This document shows, piece by piece, positions 1-9,791 of a stretch of 41,510 nucleotides of DNA; position 1 is the first letter of the stretch, and each line of letters opens with the position of its first letter. This stretch comes from Balneolales bacterium. GTDB lineage: Bacteria > Bacteroidota > Rhodothermia > Balneolales > Cyclonatronaceae. The notes below the pieces were generated by a model. The model saw only the letters and a list, made by a program, of their open reading frames with translations. It did no database searches and had not been told where the DNA came from. Position numbers and translations under genes: made by a program. The stretch spans positions 1-41,510 of the forward strand of contig JAFIET010000028.1 in NCBI GenBank assembly GCA_020832405.1, in the 5' to 3' direction.

Positions 1-349
1 CACAATCCGTCAAAACACAATCTGCCGGGCGCACAGCAGTCTTGTTTTTTTAGGTAGAATTTCGTGAACATCAGTGGCACAAAAGCAGATTACAGCCCAA
101 AATCCCAAGATACAAGCCCGTGGTTTTTGGTTGCGTGAATTAACTCAGCTCACGTATCCAGCTTAGAATTGGCAGCAGTTAACCCTTCAAAAGAATCGGC
201 TGTACATACCCAAAGGTAATACACCCGAAACATGTTCAGGCTGCCGTGTATAGTAAGTACACCGTTTCATAATCCCTGAATCTGAACAAAATTGATTACA
301 TTCTTTTAGCCGCTTTAAGTTTTCCGGCGTTTTTGGCCGATGCTGTAAC
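1..349. other. Window edge, no gene recognised
   Basis: I see no convincing coding region here. A short minus-strand open frame ending near 187 overlaps the C-terminus of the next gene and has no recognisable composition or domain. The stretch lies downstream of the minus-strand membrane-protein gene that stops at 350. I found no strong hairpin plus T-run terminator in it. Confidence 0.5.
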
Positions 350-2203
350 TCAGGTACGCAGCGCTTTCCTCCACTGAGCTGATACCGGACGCAGCTTGGA
401 TAGCGCTGTGTCCGGTCCATCAGGCAGGGTCTGTAAGGCTGAAGACTGTGTACCGGTTCCTGCTGTTTCCTGAGCCTGTTCCGTTATAAGCCGCAGTTTT
501 TCACGGCTTGCACCATAGCTCAGATGCAGGAAATTCACAGCCTCATCGCTTAGCGGAATCCGGTACACATTCACCATGGTATGTGCCATTTGCTCAGCCG
601 CTGCCGAGAGGCTGTTGTCGGTTTCCTGCACAAGCCGTTCAAAAAGCTGCTGTTTTTGGACAGCCGTAAGGTCGGGACTCAGCTCGCCAAGATACATGGC
701 TTTGGTAGCGTTCAGATTCCGGCGGATTTCAGGTTTGGAAAGGCCAATCATAGGGTCCAAAATTACAGCTGTTTCAATAACAAGCCTTCGCACAGCTTCA
801 CAGCGGTCGTTGTAGCCGGTATCCGGAACTTCCCCCACATGATGTGCTTTAAGGAGCGGAGCAATTCCCCCTTGCCGGAAGTACCAGCTGAGATGGCGTA
901 CCAGCTCATCCTTATGTTCGCTGCTAAGGCTCAGGCTTGTTTCATTTACGTCTATGCCGCGGCGGCTCCAGCGGTTTTGGATAAACCGGATTCGATCAGG
1001 TTTGCTGCTAAGCCTGTTCCATCCGGATACGGCTGATAAATACCTTTCACGGGTTTTCCCTACATCCGCGTAGCCTTTCACGGCCATTTCATAGAGTTTT
1101 AGTCCGTTTTCGAGTACCAGCTTATGGGCTGTCTTCTCATTTTTGCTCATACCTTTAGCATGCATTTGCTCAATGGTTTCACTCAAACGGTCAAGCTCCT
1201 GATACAGAAAGCGCGCGAGTTCAGCCGGTGCCAGGCCTTTAGGGATGTTAGTTTCATCACAAACACCGCTCTCACGCAGGTAAGCAGCAAGGGCGAAAAT
1301 ACGGTTAGAACCCTTTGCCTGTGCAATCCTGTAAGCCATGCGGCTGCGTTCAAGGGTATCAAAGGCCTCTGCAACGGCCCAGTTGCCGCGATAGGAGAAA
1401 AAAAGCACGGGCAGTTCGCGTCCGCTGATGAGTTCCAGGCAAAGAATCAGAAATTCTTCCGCATCTTTGAGGGTAATCAGATAAGGATCATCCTTCTCAA
1501 CCGCAGCAAAAATGCGCTGCAGGAAAAAAGGCTCCCGTTCAACTCCCTGCCTCAGACTTGTACCTTTCGTTTGCTCAAAACGCGTGATAAGTATCGCTGC
1601 AGTATCCGGTGAATCGGTTTCAAGAAGGCCTGTTTTTTCTGTTATATAGGGCCTGAACCGATTTTGCAAATTATTTACATATGAAAAAAGGCCGGCTTTA
1701 CGGTAAATGTGCATACGGCTCATAATCAGCCCCGTTTTCCGATCCCCAGTGAGGTCTGTGAAGGCCAGATACGTACCATAGGGAGAGAGCTCAACCCGGC
1801 GGATCAGCTGAAGTGCGGCCTCGCGTTTACGCTCGGGCCCTTCATAGGCTTCAATCTGAAGGTTTCTGACGTCAAGAACAAGGGAGCCGATTTCACCTGT
1901 AATAAATTTTGAGTCTTGTTCCCGCTGCTGCTGCACATGCCCTCTCGTGCTGTCATATACGAATTTGGCAAGCAGGCCGGTTAATCCCGAAAAAACGGTA
2001 AAACTTATGAAGTATATCATCAGCTCGGTTGGCGGCATTTTCCCGTAGCCGATATAATAGCCCAGGGTTAGCCCGATAGCGGTAACCGGGCCGGCTGTCC
2101 AGAAAAGCTGCATCAGCGCTTTTGAGAATCGCATCCTGCGTAAGATCCTGAACATGCGGCTGTTCTGCAAAGCAGCGGACTTATTTAACTTAATATCTTT
2201 CAA
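350..2203 (-). CDS. Unrecognised membrane protein with two N-terminal TM helices
   Basis: I do not recognise this 617-residue protein. After a basic N-terminus (about residues 1-28) there are two hydrophobic segments, at about 30-52 and 60-82, separated by a short polar turn. A long, mostly helical, charged soluble part of over 500 residues follows, predicted to be cytoplasmic by the positive-inside rule. No nucleotide-binding loop, kinase box or enzyme signature was seen. The tail after about residue 570 is Ser/Thr/Gln-rich and low in complexity. The gene is transcribed away from the porin gene and shares the AT-rich 500-bp divergent region with it. The frame is long, open and has normal codon composition, so I am confident it is coding, but no function can be given. 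Confidence 0.85.
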   Translation of the reverse strand: MKDIKLNKSAALQNSRMFRILRRMRFSKALMQLFWTAGPVTAIGLTLGYYIGYGKMPPTELMIYFISFTVFSGLTGLLAKFVYDSTRGHVQQQREQDSKFITGEIGSLVLDVRNLQIEAYEGPERKREAALQLIRRVELSPYGTYLAFTDLTGDRKTGLIMSRMHIYRKAGLFSYVNNLQNRFRPYITEKTGLLETDSPDTAAILITRFEQTKGTSLRQGVEREPFFLQRIFAAVEKDDPYLITLKDAEEFLILCLELISGRELPVLFFSYRGNWAVAEAFDTLERSRMAYRIAQAKGSNRIFALAAYLRESGVCDETNIPKGLAPAELARFLYQELDRLSETIEQMHAKGMSKNEKTAHKLVLENGLKLYEMAVKGYADVGKTRERYLSAVSGWNRLSSKPDRIRFIQNRWSRRGIDVNETSLSLSSEHKDELVRHLSWYFRQGGIAPLLKAHHVGEVPDTGYNDRCEAVRRLVIETAVILDPMIGLSKPEIRRNLNATKAMYLGELSPDLTAVQKQQLFERLVQETDNSLSAAAEQMAHTMVNVYRIPLSDEAVNFLHLSYGASREKLRLITEQAQETAGTGTQSSALQTLPDGPDTALSKLRPVSAQWRKALRT

Positions 2204-2706
2204 CAGCTTCTAAGTTATGTAAAAAAAATGAGTAGTAATTTGGTCTGAATGAATAGGGAATAGAGTTGAATATCCTATTATTCCGGGTAGTAAACTTGTC
2301 TCATAAAGCATTATAAAACAATTTCTTGTGGCCGTTAGGTTTGGGCAGTAATTCGGGTATTCCAAACAACGTTTCAGAGTATTTGTTTGAAATCAAAATG
2401 TATATACATAAAATTACCTATGTAACACAAATCAATAGTTGAAGGTGGCGTGCTTTTTGGAAAATGTTATTAATTTCTTAGTTTATAATGATTTGAATAA
2501 TTGGAAGTATTAACGGCAATAATAACGGGATAATTGTTGATAATGATATGAAAGTCTGTTTTGAGACAGATCTATATAAGTGCAATCCTATATTATTTTA
2601 TAGAAAAAATGCGATTAAATCCGCATAATTGAACAATAAATGATTCGAAAAAAATCAGTTTGATGCTGAATGTTTCGATGGACTAAATGCAAATAATGGA
2701 GTACCT
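2204..2706. promoter_or_regulatory. AT-rich divergent promoter region (membrane protein / porin)
   Basis: This gene-free stretch of about 500 bp separates two divergent genes and is much more AT-rich than its flanks. It holds a perfect 12-bp palindrome, ATGTATATACAT, at 2398-2409. An imperfect dyad at about 2609-2626 (ATGC-GATT-A-AATC-C-GCAT) lies roughly 80 bp before the porin start. GGAG at 2698-2701, five bases before the porin ATG, is a plausible ribosome-binding site. Operator function for either dyad is only inference. Confidence 0.45.
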
Positions 2707-3912
2707 ATGATTAATAAGCTACTGACCGCTGCCTTGCTGGCAGCTTTCCTGATTCCGTTTACCGGAAACGGAAATTTTCAGGCTGATGCCGCAACACTTA
2801 CAACAAATGATCAGGATGAGCCCTCCCTTCATATTGGAGGAGCCCTCAGGTTTAACCTGCTGCTACAAAATTACGAAAGTGATATCACTCCAAACAGCGG
2901 AACTTTCACACTCGATACCTGGCGACTCAATGCTGTTTATACCAATCCGGGCGGCATCGGTATGAATTTTGAATACCGCTTTTATCCTACTTTCAACACT
3001 CATTTCATAAAGCAGGCGTGGCTGCAGTACGATTTTAACCCTCAGACGCAGGCGCAGCTTGGCGTTACACAGGTGCCTTTCGGTAACCTTCAGTATAATT
3101 CAAACAACTGGTGGTTCAGCCTTAACTATTACGTTGGCCTTGAGGATGACCATGATATGGGCCTTAAGCTCACCCACCGCACCGATAGCTGGCAGTGGGA
3201 TGTAGCTTACTTCTTCCAGCCTGAGCCGGCCGGTCCTGCTGGCGGCGAAGCTGCTTTCAACTTTGGCGGCTCCGGGCGATATTCCTACGATGTAATCCCG
3301 GATGGCAACCTCAGCCTGCAGGAACGTAATCAATTTAACCTGCGCGGCGCTTATCAGCTGGATAATGGCGAAGTCGGCGCGTCGGTACAATTCGGACAGC
3401 TTTATAATGAAGTGCTTGATGAATTCGATACCCGCTACGCGCTCGCTGCACACGCAAGCCTGAATTACGGCAACTTTAATGTAAAGCCGCAGCTTACCTA
3501 TTACATGATGAACGCCACCGACGACGACGGAAACCAATCGCCCGTTGTTCGCATGGGCGCATACGGATCGCCTTACGATGTGGCAACCGAAGCCCTGATC
3601 GGTACACTCGGTCTGGCATATTCCTATGATGTTGACTGGGGCCCTGTAACCAACCTGCTGTTCTACAACGATTTCAGCTACATGGAGAAATATCTCACCG
3701 AAGATTTTGATGCAGAGCACGTGATCCAGAACATAACCGGTGTATTGCTCAGTGCCGGTCCGGTTTTTACCTATTTCGATATTGCGCAGGGTTATAACCA
3801 TCCCTGGCTTACCGATAGCTTTGGCGTAGGGCTCGGGCCAGGCCATGGCGATCTCGGTAATGAAGCGGAGTATAACATCCGTTTCAACATCAACATTGGC
3901 TTCTATTTCTAA
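2707..3912 (+). CDS. Outer-membrane beta-barrel porin
   Basis: This 401-residue protein is probably an outer-membrane channel. It has a cleavable signal peptide (about residues 1-28, ending near ADA). Alternating-hydrophobicity strands rich in Tyr, Trp, Asn and Gly follow, with acidic turns, and the last residue is an aromatic Phe in GFYF, the usual terminal strand signal for barrel assembly. The middle pattern (QAWLQYDFNP, then LGVTQVPFGN) resembles phosphate/anion-selective porins of the OprO/OprP type, but the substrate cannot be read from the sequence. GGAG five bases upstream supports the start. A terminator hairpin follows at 3923, and the BCCT transporter gene lies just downstream on the same strand, so the porin could admit small solutes for it (inference). 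Confidence 0.85.
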   Translation: MINKLLTAALLAAFLIPFTGNGNFQADAATLTTNDQDEPSLHIGGALRFNLLLQNYESDITPNSGTFTLDTWRLNAVYTNPGGIGMNFEYRFYPTFNTHFIKQAWLQYDFNPQTQAQLGVTQVPFGNLQYNSNNWWFSLNYYVGLEDDHDMGLKLTHRTDSWQWDVAYFFQPEPAGPAGGEAAFNFGGSGRYSYDVIPDGNLSLQERNQFNLRGAYQLDNGEVGASVQFGQLYNEVLDEFDTRYALAAHASLNYGNFNVKPQLTYYMMNATDDDGNQSPVVRMGAYGSPYDVATEALIGTLGLAYSYDVDWGPVTNLLFYNDFSYMEKYLTEDFDAEHVIQNITGVLLSAGPVFTYFDIAQGYNHPWLTDSFGVGLGPGHGDLGNEAEYNIRFNINIGFYF

Positions 3913-3922
3913 AGAAATTTCT

Positions 3923-3960
3923 GCGGGTCCGGTCACAGGCCGGATCCGCTTCTTTTTTAT
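3923..3960 (+). terminator. Rho-independent terminator after porin gene
   Basis: A 10-bp stem (GCGGGTCCGG pairing with CCGGATCCGC, one G-T wobble) with a 7-base loop is followed by a T-rich tract (TTCTTTTTT). It starts 11 bases after the porin stop and separates the porin transcript from the BCCT-Usp pair. Confidence 0.8.
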
Positions 3961-4101
3961 CAGTACCGGTACAGAGGTATTTCCCGAAACCGGATAGCTG
4001 CGCAGCTTAATTCTGACAAGCCTGCTGATTAGCCCGAATATCCTGTTTTGCCTGCGAATATAAAGGCACAGGTTCATGACTATCACTTTAAAACGAATAA
4101 T

Positions 4102-5736
4102 ATGAGCGAGAGTACTACGCCAAAACCAAAGACACCGCTAAAAAAGAAAAAGGATACCTTCTTTACAGCGCTGCACGGGCCGGTTTTTTGGCCTTCGATA
4201 ATAATAATTTTGATTATGATTGTTGGAACCATCATGCTTGGCGATACAGCCGCAGGCTGGTTCAACACAGCACGTGTTAACATTACCGATTGGGGAAGCT
4301 GGCTGTTTGTATTCGGCGTAAATGCCTTCATTGTATTCAGCCTTTATTTTGCTTTTTCAAAATTCGGGAAAATTCGTTTGGGTGGTGAAAAGGCAAAGCC
4401 TGATTTCAGCACATCCGCATGGTTTGCGATGCTTTTTAGTGCCGGTATGGGAATCGGTCTGATGTTTTTTGCAGTCGCTGAGCCGATGTGGCACCTGTTG
4501 TACCCCCCACATGCGGAAGTAGGGTCTATAGATTCCGTTCGCGATGCTATGGGCGTAACCTTCCTTCACTGGGGGCTGCATGCCTGGGCCATTTATGCGG
4601 TTGTAGGCTTGTCGCTGGCTTTTTTTGCGTTCAACCGAAAACTGCCTCTCTCTTTTCGTTCAGTATTTTATCCCTTACTGGGCGATAGAATAAACGGCTG
4701 GATTGGTGATGTGATTGACATCCTCGCGGTCCTCGCAACCCTGTTTGGTCTGGCAACTTCGCTGGGCCTTGGTGCTGCACAGGCCGGTGCAGGTATGGAG
4801 TTTGTCTTTGGATTCGAAAACACAACCACGCTGCAGGTTATCATTATCGTAGTTGTTACGCTCGTTGCTCTTGTTTCCGTTTTGCTTGGTGTACAGAAAG
4901 GGGTTAAGGTACTGAGTGAATTCAATATTCGCCTGGCCGGGCTTTTCCTGCTTGCCATCCTCATATTTGGACCAACGCTGTTTATTCTGGGTACCTTTAT
5001 ACAGAGTACCGGGTACTATTTCCAAAACTTCCTCGAATATGCAACTTGGGTAGAAGCATTTGATGAAGATGGCTCGTTTATGCCAACCTGGACGGTCTTT
5101 TACTGGGCCTGGTGGATTTCATGGTCGCCTTATGTGGGCATGTTCATTGCCCGCATTTCCAGAGGCCGTACGATAAGAGAGTTTGTACTCGGCGTGCTGA
5201 TTGTTCCCACAATGGTTACTTTCCTGTGGATGAGCGGCTTTGGCGGAACGGCAATTTTCCTGGAAACTACCGGGATTGCTGATATTGCCGCTGCTGTGGA
5301 AGCCGATCAGACAACATCCCTGTTTATACTGCTTCAGCAGTTTCCTTTGGCCATAGTTACTTCAATTCTGGCAATTATCCTGGTGCTGAGCTTCTTTGTT
5401 ACTTCATCAGATTCCGGTTCGCTGGTAATCGACGGCCTCACAACAGGCGGAAATATTGATTCCCCGGCTTCGTTACGTGCTTTCTGGGCTTCAGCCGAAG
5501 GTTTGGTCGCTGCCATACTACTGATAGGCGGCGGACTCGGGGCCCTGCAGGCCGCATCTATTACTACGGGCTTACCATTTGTGATACTGTTGCTTGTGAT
5601 GTGTTACAGCCTTAATAAAGGCCTATCAGCAGAATACAAAGAAAATATGGCACGCGATCGCGATAAAGAACGCGAAGACTACCGTACCCTCGTAGCCCGT
5701 TTGCTGAAAGAACAACGCGAAAAGAAAACCTCCTAA
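4102..5736 (+). CDS. BCCT-family betaine/osmolyte transporter, Na+-coupled type
   Basis: This 544-residue inner-membrane carrier belongs to the betaine/choline/carnitine family. Twelve hydrophobic segments are visible. The TM3 glycine segment reads GMGIGL (residues 115-120), the form found in Na+-coupled betaine carriers such as BetP; choline and carnitine carriers differ here. The aromatic TM8 signature WTVFYWAWWISWSPYVGMF, followed by ARISRGRTIREF, is intact. The start at 4102 (MSEST) is preferred over the upstream in-frame ATG at 4048, because the intervening residues look non-coding and the family normally begins with a short polar tail. The C-terminus is short and highly charged, as in osmosensing members. 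The UspA gene starts 18 bases later, suggesting one transcript. A role in compatible-solute uptake under salt stress is likely; the exact substrate is inferred. Confidence 0.95.
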   Translation: MSESTTPKPKTPLKKKKDTFFTALHGPVFWPSIIIILIMIVGTIMLGDTAAGWFNTARVNITDWGSWLFVFGVNAFIVFSLYFAFSKFGKIRLGGEKAKPDFSTSAWFAMLFSAGMGIGLMFFAVAEPMWHLLYPPHAEVGSIDSVRDAMGVTFLHWGLHAWAIYAVVGLSLAFFAFNRKLPLSFRSVFYPLLGDRINGWIGDVIDILAVLATLFGLATSLGLGAAQAGAGMEFVFGFENTTTLQVIIIVVVTLVALVSVLLGVQKGVKVLSEFNIRLAGLFLLAILIFGPTLFILGTFIQSTGYYFQNFLEYATWVEAFDEDGSFMPTWTVFYWAWWISWSPYVGMFIARISRGRTIREFVLGVLIVPTMVTFLWMSGFGGTAIFLETTGIADIAAAVEADQTTSLFILLQQFPLAIVTSILAIILVLSFFVTSSDSGSLVIDGLTTGGNIDSPASLRAFWASAEGLVAAILLIGGGLGALQAASITTGLPFVILLLVMCYSLNKGLSAEYKENMARDRDKEREDYRTLVARLLKEQREKKTS

Positions 5737-5754
5737 TTTAAAATACCGCGTATT

Positions 5755-6681
5755 ATGGAACTCAAACCCTTAAAAAAATGGGTCGCCTGTATTGATCTCA
5801 CAAATATGGATCAGGCACTCATTGGCTACATCAATTATCTTGCAACTATTTTTAAACCCGAATCGGTTAAGTTCTTTCATGTTATTCAGTCTTATGATGT
5901 TTTTCATGACCTGATTGAAGAATTTCCGGAACTCGAAACCGAAGAAGACCTCAATGAGCTGCTGTCGAAGCAGATTCAGGAAGAGGTAACACAGGGCTTT
6001 ACCCATGAAGGGGTTGAGCTTCAGGTAGAGATCCGAAAAGGCAGCCCGACCGGCGAAATTATTCGGTACATCGAAAAGCAGCAGCCTGATTTGCTTATTT
6101 TGGGAAAAAAGGCCGGATACAAGGGGGAAGGCATCCTCGCGCAGCGCATTGTGAAATATGTACCCTGCTCGGTGCTGTTTGTGCCTGAAACCTCACGGTA
6201 CACCCTGCAAAACATAACCGTACCGGTTGATTTCTCCGAACAGTCTGAAATCGCGGCCCGCTTTGCGCTCAACCTTGTGAAGCCCGCAGGCGGGCGCGTT
6301 ATGGCCCAGCACCTGTACGACTATCCCAAGCAGTTCTTCCCCTACATGCCCGACAAGAAAACCATGAAGAAAATGGATGAAGAGCTTGAGGCCAAAAAAG
6401 AAGCGTTTCTCAGTAAAATAAAAACACCGGGTGATACGGATCTCGATTTCGAGCTGACTCTCCATAAAGACGGTAAAATGTCGGATACCATCTACGATAT
6501 GTGCGTTTCAACGCAGTCTGATATGATTGTCGTTTTTGCAAAGGCCCGTAAAAATCTGCTTGCCTTGATGAACGACAAGCTCCCTGATCGGATGGCTTCC
6601 TACCCGTTCGGCCTCCCGCTGCTTATTCTGAAAAATAAAGACCGGAATCAAAAGCTGTTCAGTATGTTCCTGAAAAGCTGA
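5755..6681 (+). CDS. Universal stress protein, tandem UspA domains
   Basis: The protein has 308 residues, twice the length of a single UspA domain. Domain 1 (about residues 7-145) ends with LLILGKKAG...CSVLFVP, the form of the nucleotide-loop region seen in many Bacteroidota Usp proteins. Domain 2 (about 150-300) begins ITVPVDFSEQSE and ends DMIVVF...LPLLILKN. The classical G-x2-G-x9-G(S/T) ATP loop is not clear in domain 2, so nucleotide binding may be limited to one domain. The protein should be cytoplasmic. It lies 18 bases downstream of the BCCT gene, a pairing common for Usp proteins and transporters, so it probably modulates or accompanies osmolyte uptake (inference). Confidence 0.9.
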   Translation: MELKPLKKWVACIDLTNMDQALIGYINYLATIFKPESVKFFHVIQSYDVFHDLIEEFPELETEEDLNELLSKQIQEEVTQGFTHEGVELQVEIRKGSPTGEIIRYIEKQQPDLLILGKKAGYKGEGILAQRIVKYVPCSVLFVPETSRYTLQNITVPVDFSEQSEIAARFALNLVKPAGGRVMAQHLYDYPKQFFPYMPDKKTMKKMDEELEAKKEAFLSKIKTPGDTDLDFELTLHKDGKMSDTIYDMCVSTQSDMIVVFAKARKNLLALMNDKLPDRMASYPFGLPLLILKNKDRNQKLFSMFLKS

Positions 6682-6722
6682 GGTTGAGACCCGAAACCCG
6701 GTCGCTGTTTTCTTGTCAATAA

Positions 6723-6767
6723 AGGCCGTATCTGCTTAACAAAACAGGCAGATGCGGCCTTTTTTAT
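6723..6767 (+). terminator. Strong terminator between convergent genes
   Basis: A 13-bp stem (AGGCCGTATCTGC with GCAGATGCGGCCT, one wobble pair) has a 12-base loop and is followed by a run of seven T. It lies between the Usp gene (+) and the convergent GWxTD-like gene (-). The short A-run on the left gives only weak activity for the other strand. Confidence 0.85.
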
Positions 6768-6844
6768 TGGTGCGTGAGGATGCAGCTACAGCGCGCATCA
6801 TCCAAAAAGAAAAACAGAAAAGAATGTGTGTGAAAACGGAGGGC

Positions 6845-8989
6845 TTAGTTTGCAAGCACTTCAAATGTCAGCTGCCGGTCGGCGATGATGGAATCTGCTT
6901 CATCGAGCAGGCTGATGCTGAGCAAATACCTGCCCGGCTGATAACCTGAGGTGTCGATGCTGATGAGGTGGCTGCCCCGGCTTTGTGTGGTTTCGAGCTC
7001 AAGCACGGTTGCCTGTGTTCCCGCACTTCCCCGCGCAAACAGGCGGCGCAGCGCCCCCCGGGGCCGTTCGCCCTCAACCTGATAGCGCAGCCGGTATGTT
7101 AGCGTGTTGCTGTTTTCCGGGCGGGGCATCAGGTCGAGCCCGTACACTTCAAAAAACAAATCGAGGTCGAAGCCTTCCGGTATAGCCTGCTGCGCAGGTA
7201 CGTAGAAAGGGATTACATCATCCTGAAACGGAATTTCCTGTTCCTGCTGCGTGAGTTCGTCGTGCAGGTAGCCCATCACAATATCACTGAAACCGGGGCG
7301 GTTTGCCGTAACAGGGTTTTGTGCTGACAGCAGTTCGAGCACCCGGCCCGACTCAGCAAGGATGTGCCTTGGCACCTGCCGGAAGCCGGCTGAAGCAGCC
7401 GAAGCAAGTTCGGGCTGCGCCGCGTAGGTTTCATTAAACAGGGTAGCGCTAAGCTGGAAAGTTCCGGTGCCGTTCTGAGGGCGTACCAAAAAAGCGGAGC
7501 TGCCCGGCAACAGGCGCCCGTCGGGGCCGAAGCGGTCGAACCACACGAGCGGGAAATCGTGCGTGCGGTCGATCAGCTGCCAGGTATCGGTGTAGGTGCT
7601 CACGCTGTGGCGCAGGTGATACTCGGGCTCGGTGCCGTTTCCATGCGGGCGAAAGGCATTAAAATCGTTGAGGATGCGCGCGTGCGGCTCGGAGTACACA
7701 AGCACAAGTTCGAGCGGTGCCCCGTTTTCATCCATAAATCGGAACTGCCGTGTTTCAAGGGGGATGCTTGCGAAGGTGTCGAATTCAGAGCTCATTTGCG
7801 GGGCAAGATTACGGATGGCCGCGAGCTCGTCGGCATAGCGGTACAGCAGGTGCGTATAGCTGGACTCCTGAATCACAGACTGATCGCTCATGAGGCGGTC
7901 GTAGTAGTCGTAGTAGATATCCATGAAAGTGTCATCCACGAAACGCAGATCTTTATAAAACGACAGCTGTATGATGGGGCCAACATTAAAATTGAAATCT
8001 CCGACCCGCATGCGCCGCTCCCGGAACGCACTCAGCGGAATGAAATCTTCCGGAGAACCCTGCAATCCGAAGGCACGGCTTTGGGCATTAACCCCGAACA
8101 TAAAGGTAACATTACGCCGGCCGGGCCACTGCCGGTTTTCATATACCCAAACCTCGTACCGGTCAGAGATGCGCTGTGTGAGCACATTTTCGGTGATCAG
8201 TTTGGCGAGGTTATCCTTGAAAATTTCATCCTGAATAAAACTTGTGAGGCTTGAGGGGGCATCGCCAAAACCGGAAGAAGGATCGCGTGCACGCTCATTT
8301 TCCTGCTGATTAATCATCTCACCTACAAAATGTAGGATGTCGTTTACATTCATCGAAAAGCTGCCCCTTTCGATACGGTCGGCAGGGCCATAGCGAACGT
8401 AGATCAGCCCTCGGTCGTCGGTGTCGTAAATGGTTGTGCTGTTTCGGGTGAAGTGCTTCCTTGCGTATGCAATGCGCTCCCAGTGCTCAATCAGGCGCTC
8501 GTTCAGGCTTGTGCTTAGCACCGGATCAAGCTGTACGAAAAAACCGCGTATGCCGGTAAGCACCCCTGTTGAGCGCTGCTGAAGCTCAACGCTGAGTTCC
8601 GCATACAGCGTTTCGCTCATAATAGGCCTGAGGCGTTCCAGCTCGTCAGCTATGTAGGGATGGAAGCGCCCGATATCGCTTGTTTCGAGCCCCCAGAAGT
8701 AAAAGGCACTTGCCAGCGGATAAAGCCGGCTGAGCTGTTCCCTGGTGATGAGCTCGATCGCGGCAACACCAATCCTGAAATCAGCCTCCCCCTGAAGGCT
8801 GAGCCGTGCTTTTTCACCTATCCAAAGGTTAATGGCTTCCTCAACCTGACCGGCTTCTGCCAGCGCGCGCCCCTCGAGGTAGGCGTCGCCTTCCGTAGGT
8901 ACGGCTTGCATTGCCGGTACTATGCCTGCAAAAAACAGGGCACAGGTGAGCAGGAGCGATAGGGGAAGGGTAGCGCTGCGGGGACTCAT
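6845..8989 (-). CDS. GWxTD-domain-like secreted protein
   Basis: The protein has about 714 residues and carries a signal peptide (hydrophobic LSLLLTCALFFAGIV). An N-terminal helical part contains a TPR-like segment (GRALAEAGQVEEAINLW). The segment DTDDRGLIYVRYGPADRIER, followed later by YEVWVYENRQWPG, matches the core of GWxTD proteins, where a D-R-G-x-x-Y-x-x-Y-G-x-P-D motif precedes Y-E-x-W-x-Y. The C-terminal third looks like beta-sandwich domains (YRLRYQVEG, GRYLLSISLLD). The start at 8989 is preferred to 9025 because the signal peptide then follows a short basic N-terminus. The function of this family is unknown; it is typical of Bacteroidota-like genomes. A small lipoprotein gene lies 66 bases upstream on the same strand, so the two are probably co-transcribed. 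Confidence 0.75.
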   Translation of the reverse strand: MSPRSATLPLSLLLTCALFFAGIVPAMQAVPTEGDAYLEGRALAEAGQVEEAINLWIGEKARLSLQGEADFRIGVAAIELITREQLSRLYPLASAFYFWGLETSDIGRFHPYIADELERLRPIMSETLYAELSVELQQRSTGVLTGIRGFFVQLDPVLSTSLNERLIEHWERIAYARKHFTRNSTTIYDTDDRGLIYVRYGPADRIERGSFSMNVNDILHFVGEMINQQENERARDPSSGFGDAPSSLTSFIQDEIFKDNLAKLITENVLTQRISDRYEVWVYENRQWPGRRNVTFMFGVNAQSRAFGLQGSPEDFIPLSAFRERRMRVGDFNFNVGPIIQLSFYKDLRFVDDTFMDIYYDYYDRLMSDQSVIQESSYTHLLYRYADELAAIRNLAPQMSSEFDTFASIPLETRQFRFMDENGAPLELVLVYSEPHARILNDFNAFRPHGNGTEPEYHLRHSVSTYTDTWQLIDRTHDFPLVWFDRFGPDGRLLPGSSAFLVRPQNGTGTFQLSATLFNETYAAQPELASAASAGFRQVPRHILAESGRVLELLSAQNPVTANRPGFSDIVMGYLHDELTQQEQEIPFQDDVIPFYVPAQQAIPEGFDLDLFFEVYGLDLMPRPENSNTLTYRLRYQVEGERPRGALRRLFARGSAGTQATVLELETTQSRGSHLISIDTSGYQPGRYLLSISLLDEADSIIADRQLTFEVLAN

Positions 8990-9091
8990 ATGGGCGTAGC
9001 AGTTGGTGATGCGGGTAACAAGCAATTGTTTTTTGTTAACAAAAGCCTGTCTGAAAAGTTCATTCGCCTGGAAAATGCTCGTGTAATGTGC

Positions 9092-9577
9092 CTACTCGAG
9101 TACGCTTACAAGTACCGGATAATCTTTCGGAAGTGTGATGGTGATGGGTTCACCGTCACTGCGGCGAAAGCGGAGCTTCCCGGTAAGCATCATGAGTTGC
9201 GGGCTGCTGATTTCGTACCGGAAATCGGGCCCGGGGTTTTGGCTCAAAAAGTTGCCTACACGAATGGCGATATCCAGCCGGGTGAACGGCTCTGCCAGCA
9301 GCTCTGTGCCGCCGGCAGCACGATCGCCGGCTTCAACCTCAAAGAAAACAGCCGTTGCAGGAAGGGCAAAGGCGTTGGTTGACAGCTCGCTGTGGCGGTC
9401 GTAGTGTTCGAAACGGATATCGTCAACCTTAATCCAGCTGCCGCCCGCAATTTCGCCGGGACCGGAAAAGTCAAGCTCCACATGTGCCCCTGTGTAGTTT
9501 CGGCTGCTCTCTGAGCTGCAATTCATGAGGGAAAAACTGACGAGAAAAGTCAGCAGAAGCAGGGTAGCATATTTCAT
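9092..9577 (-). CDS. Small lipoprotein of unknown function
   Basis: The protein has 161 residues from the ATG at 9577, chosen because it places a basic residue directly before the hydrophobic stretch TLLLLTFLVSFSLM. The lipobox-like LMNCSS gives a predicted lipidated Cys. The mature part is beta-rich and moderately acidic (VELDFSGPGEIAGGSWIKVDDIRFEHYD), in the style of a carbohydrate-binding or jelly-roll fold, but no named family is recognised. An in-frame ATG at 9595 would add six residues. It precedes the GWxTD-like gene by 66 bases and probably works with it in the envelope. Confidence 0.75.
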   Translation of the reverse strand: MKYATLLLLTFLVSFSLMNCSSESSRNYTGAHVELDFSGPGEIAGGSWIKVDDIRFEHYDRHSELSTNAFALPATAVFFEVEAGDRAAGGTELLAEPFTRLDIAIRVGNFLSQNPGPDFRYEISSPQLMMLTGKLRFRRSDGEPITITLPKDYPVLVSVLE

Positions 9578-9791
9578 AAAGGATGAAAGAAGCATAGTTA
9601 GAAATGAAAAGGTGAATTCATGCCAAAATAGAAAATTGTGCCCGTAGCTGCTTGTCTAAAAAATAATTGCTTTGGAAGATGTGATTTGTCGTTCAGGCTG
9701 CCGATATTAATCGACTGTTAAAATGAATAATTATTACCTTTAGTGTAAATTTAAAAATTAACGCTCCGTATTTGGCTAACGACTTTAGAAT

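Noticed and set aside
187-420. Short minus-strand open frame at the window start
   Set aside because: It overlaps the C-terminus of the 617-residue protein in another frame and has no supporting feature.
3100-4086. Minus-strand open frame opposite the porin
   Set aside because: It spans the porin terminator and runs into the next gene, and has no recognisable family.
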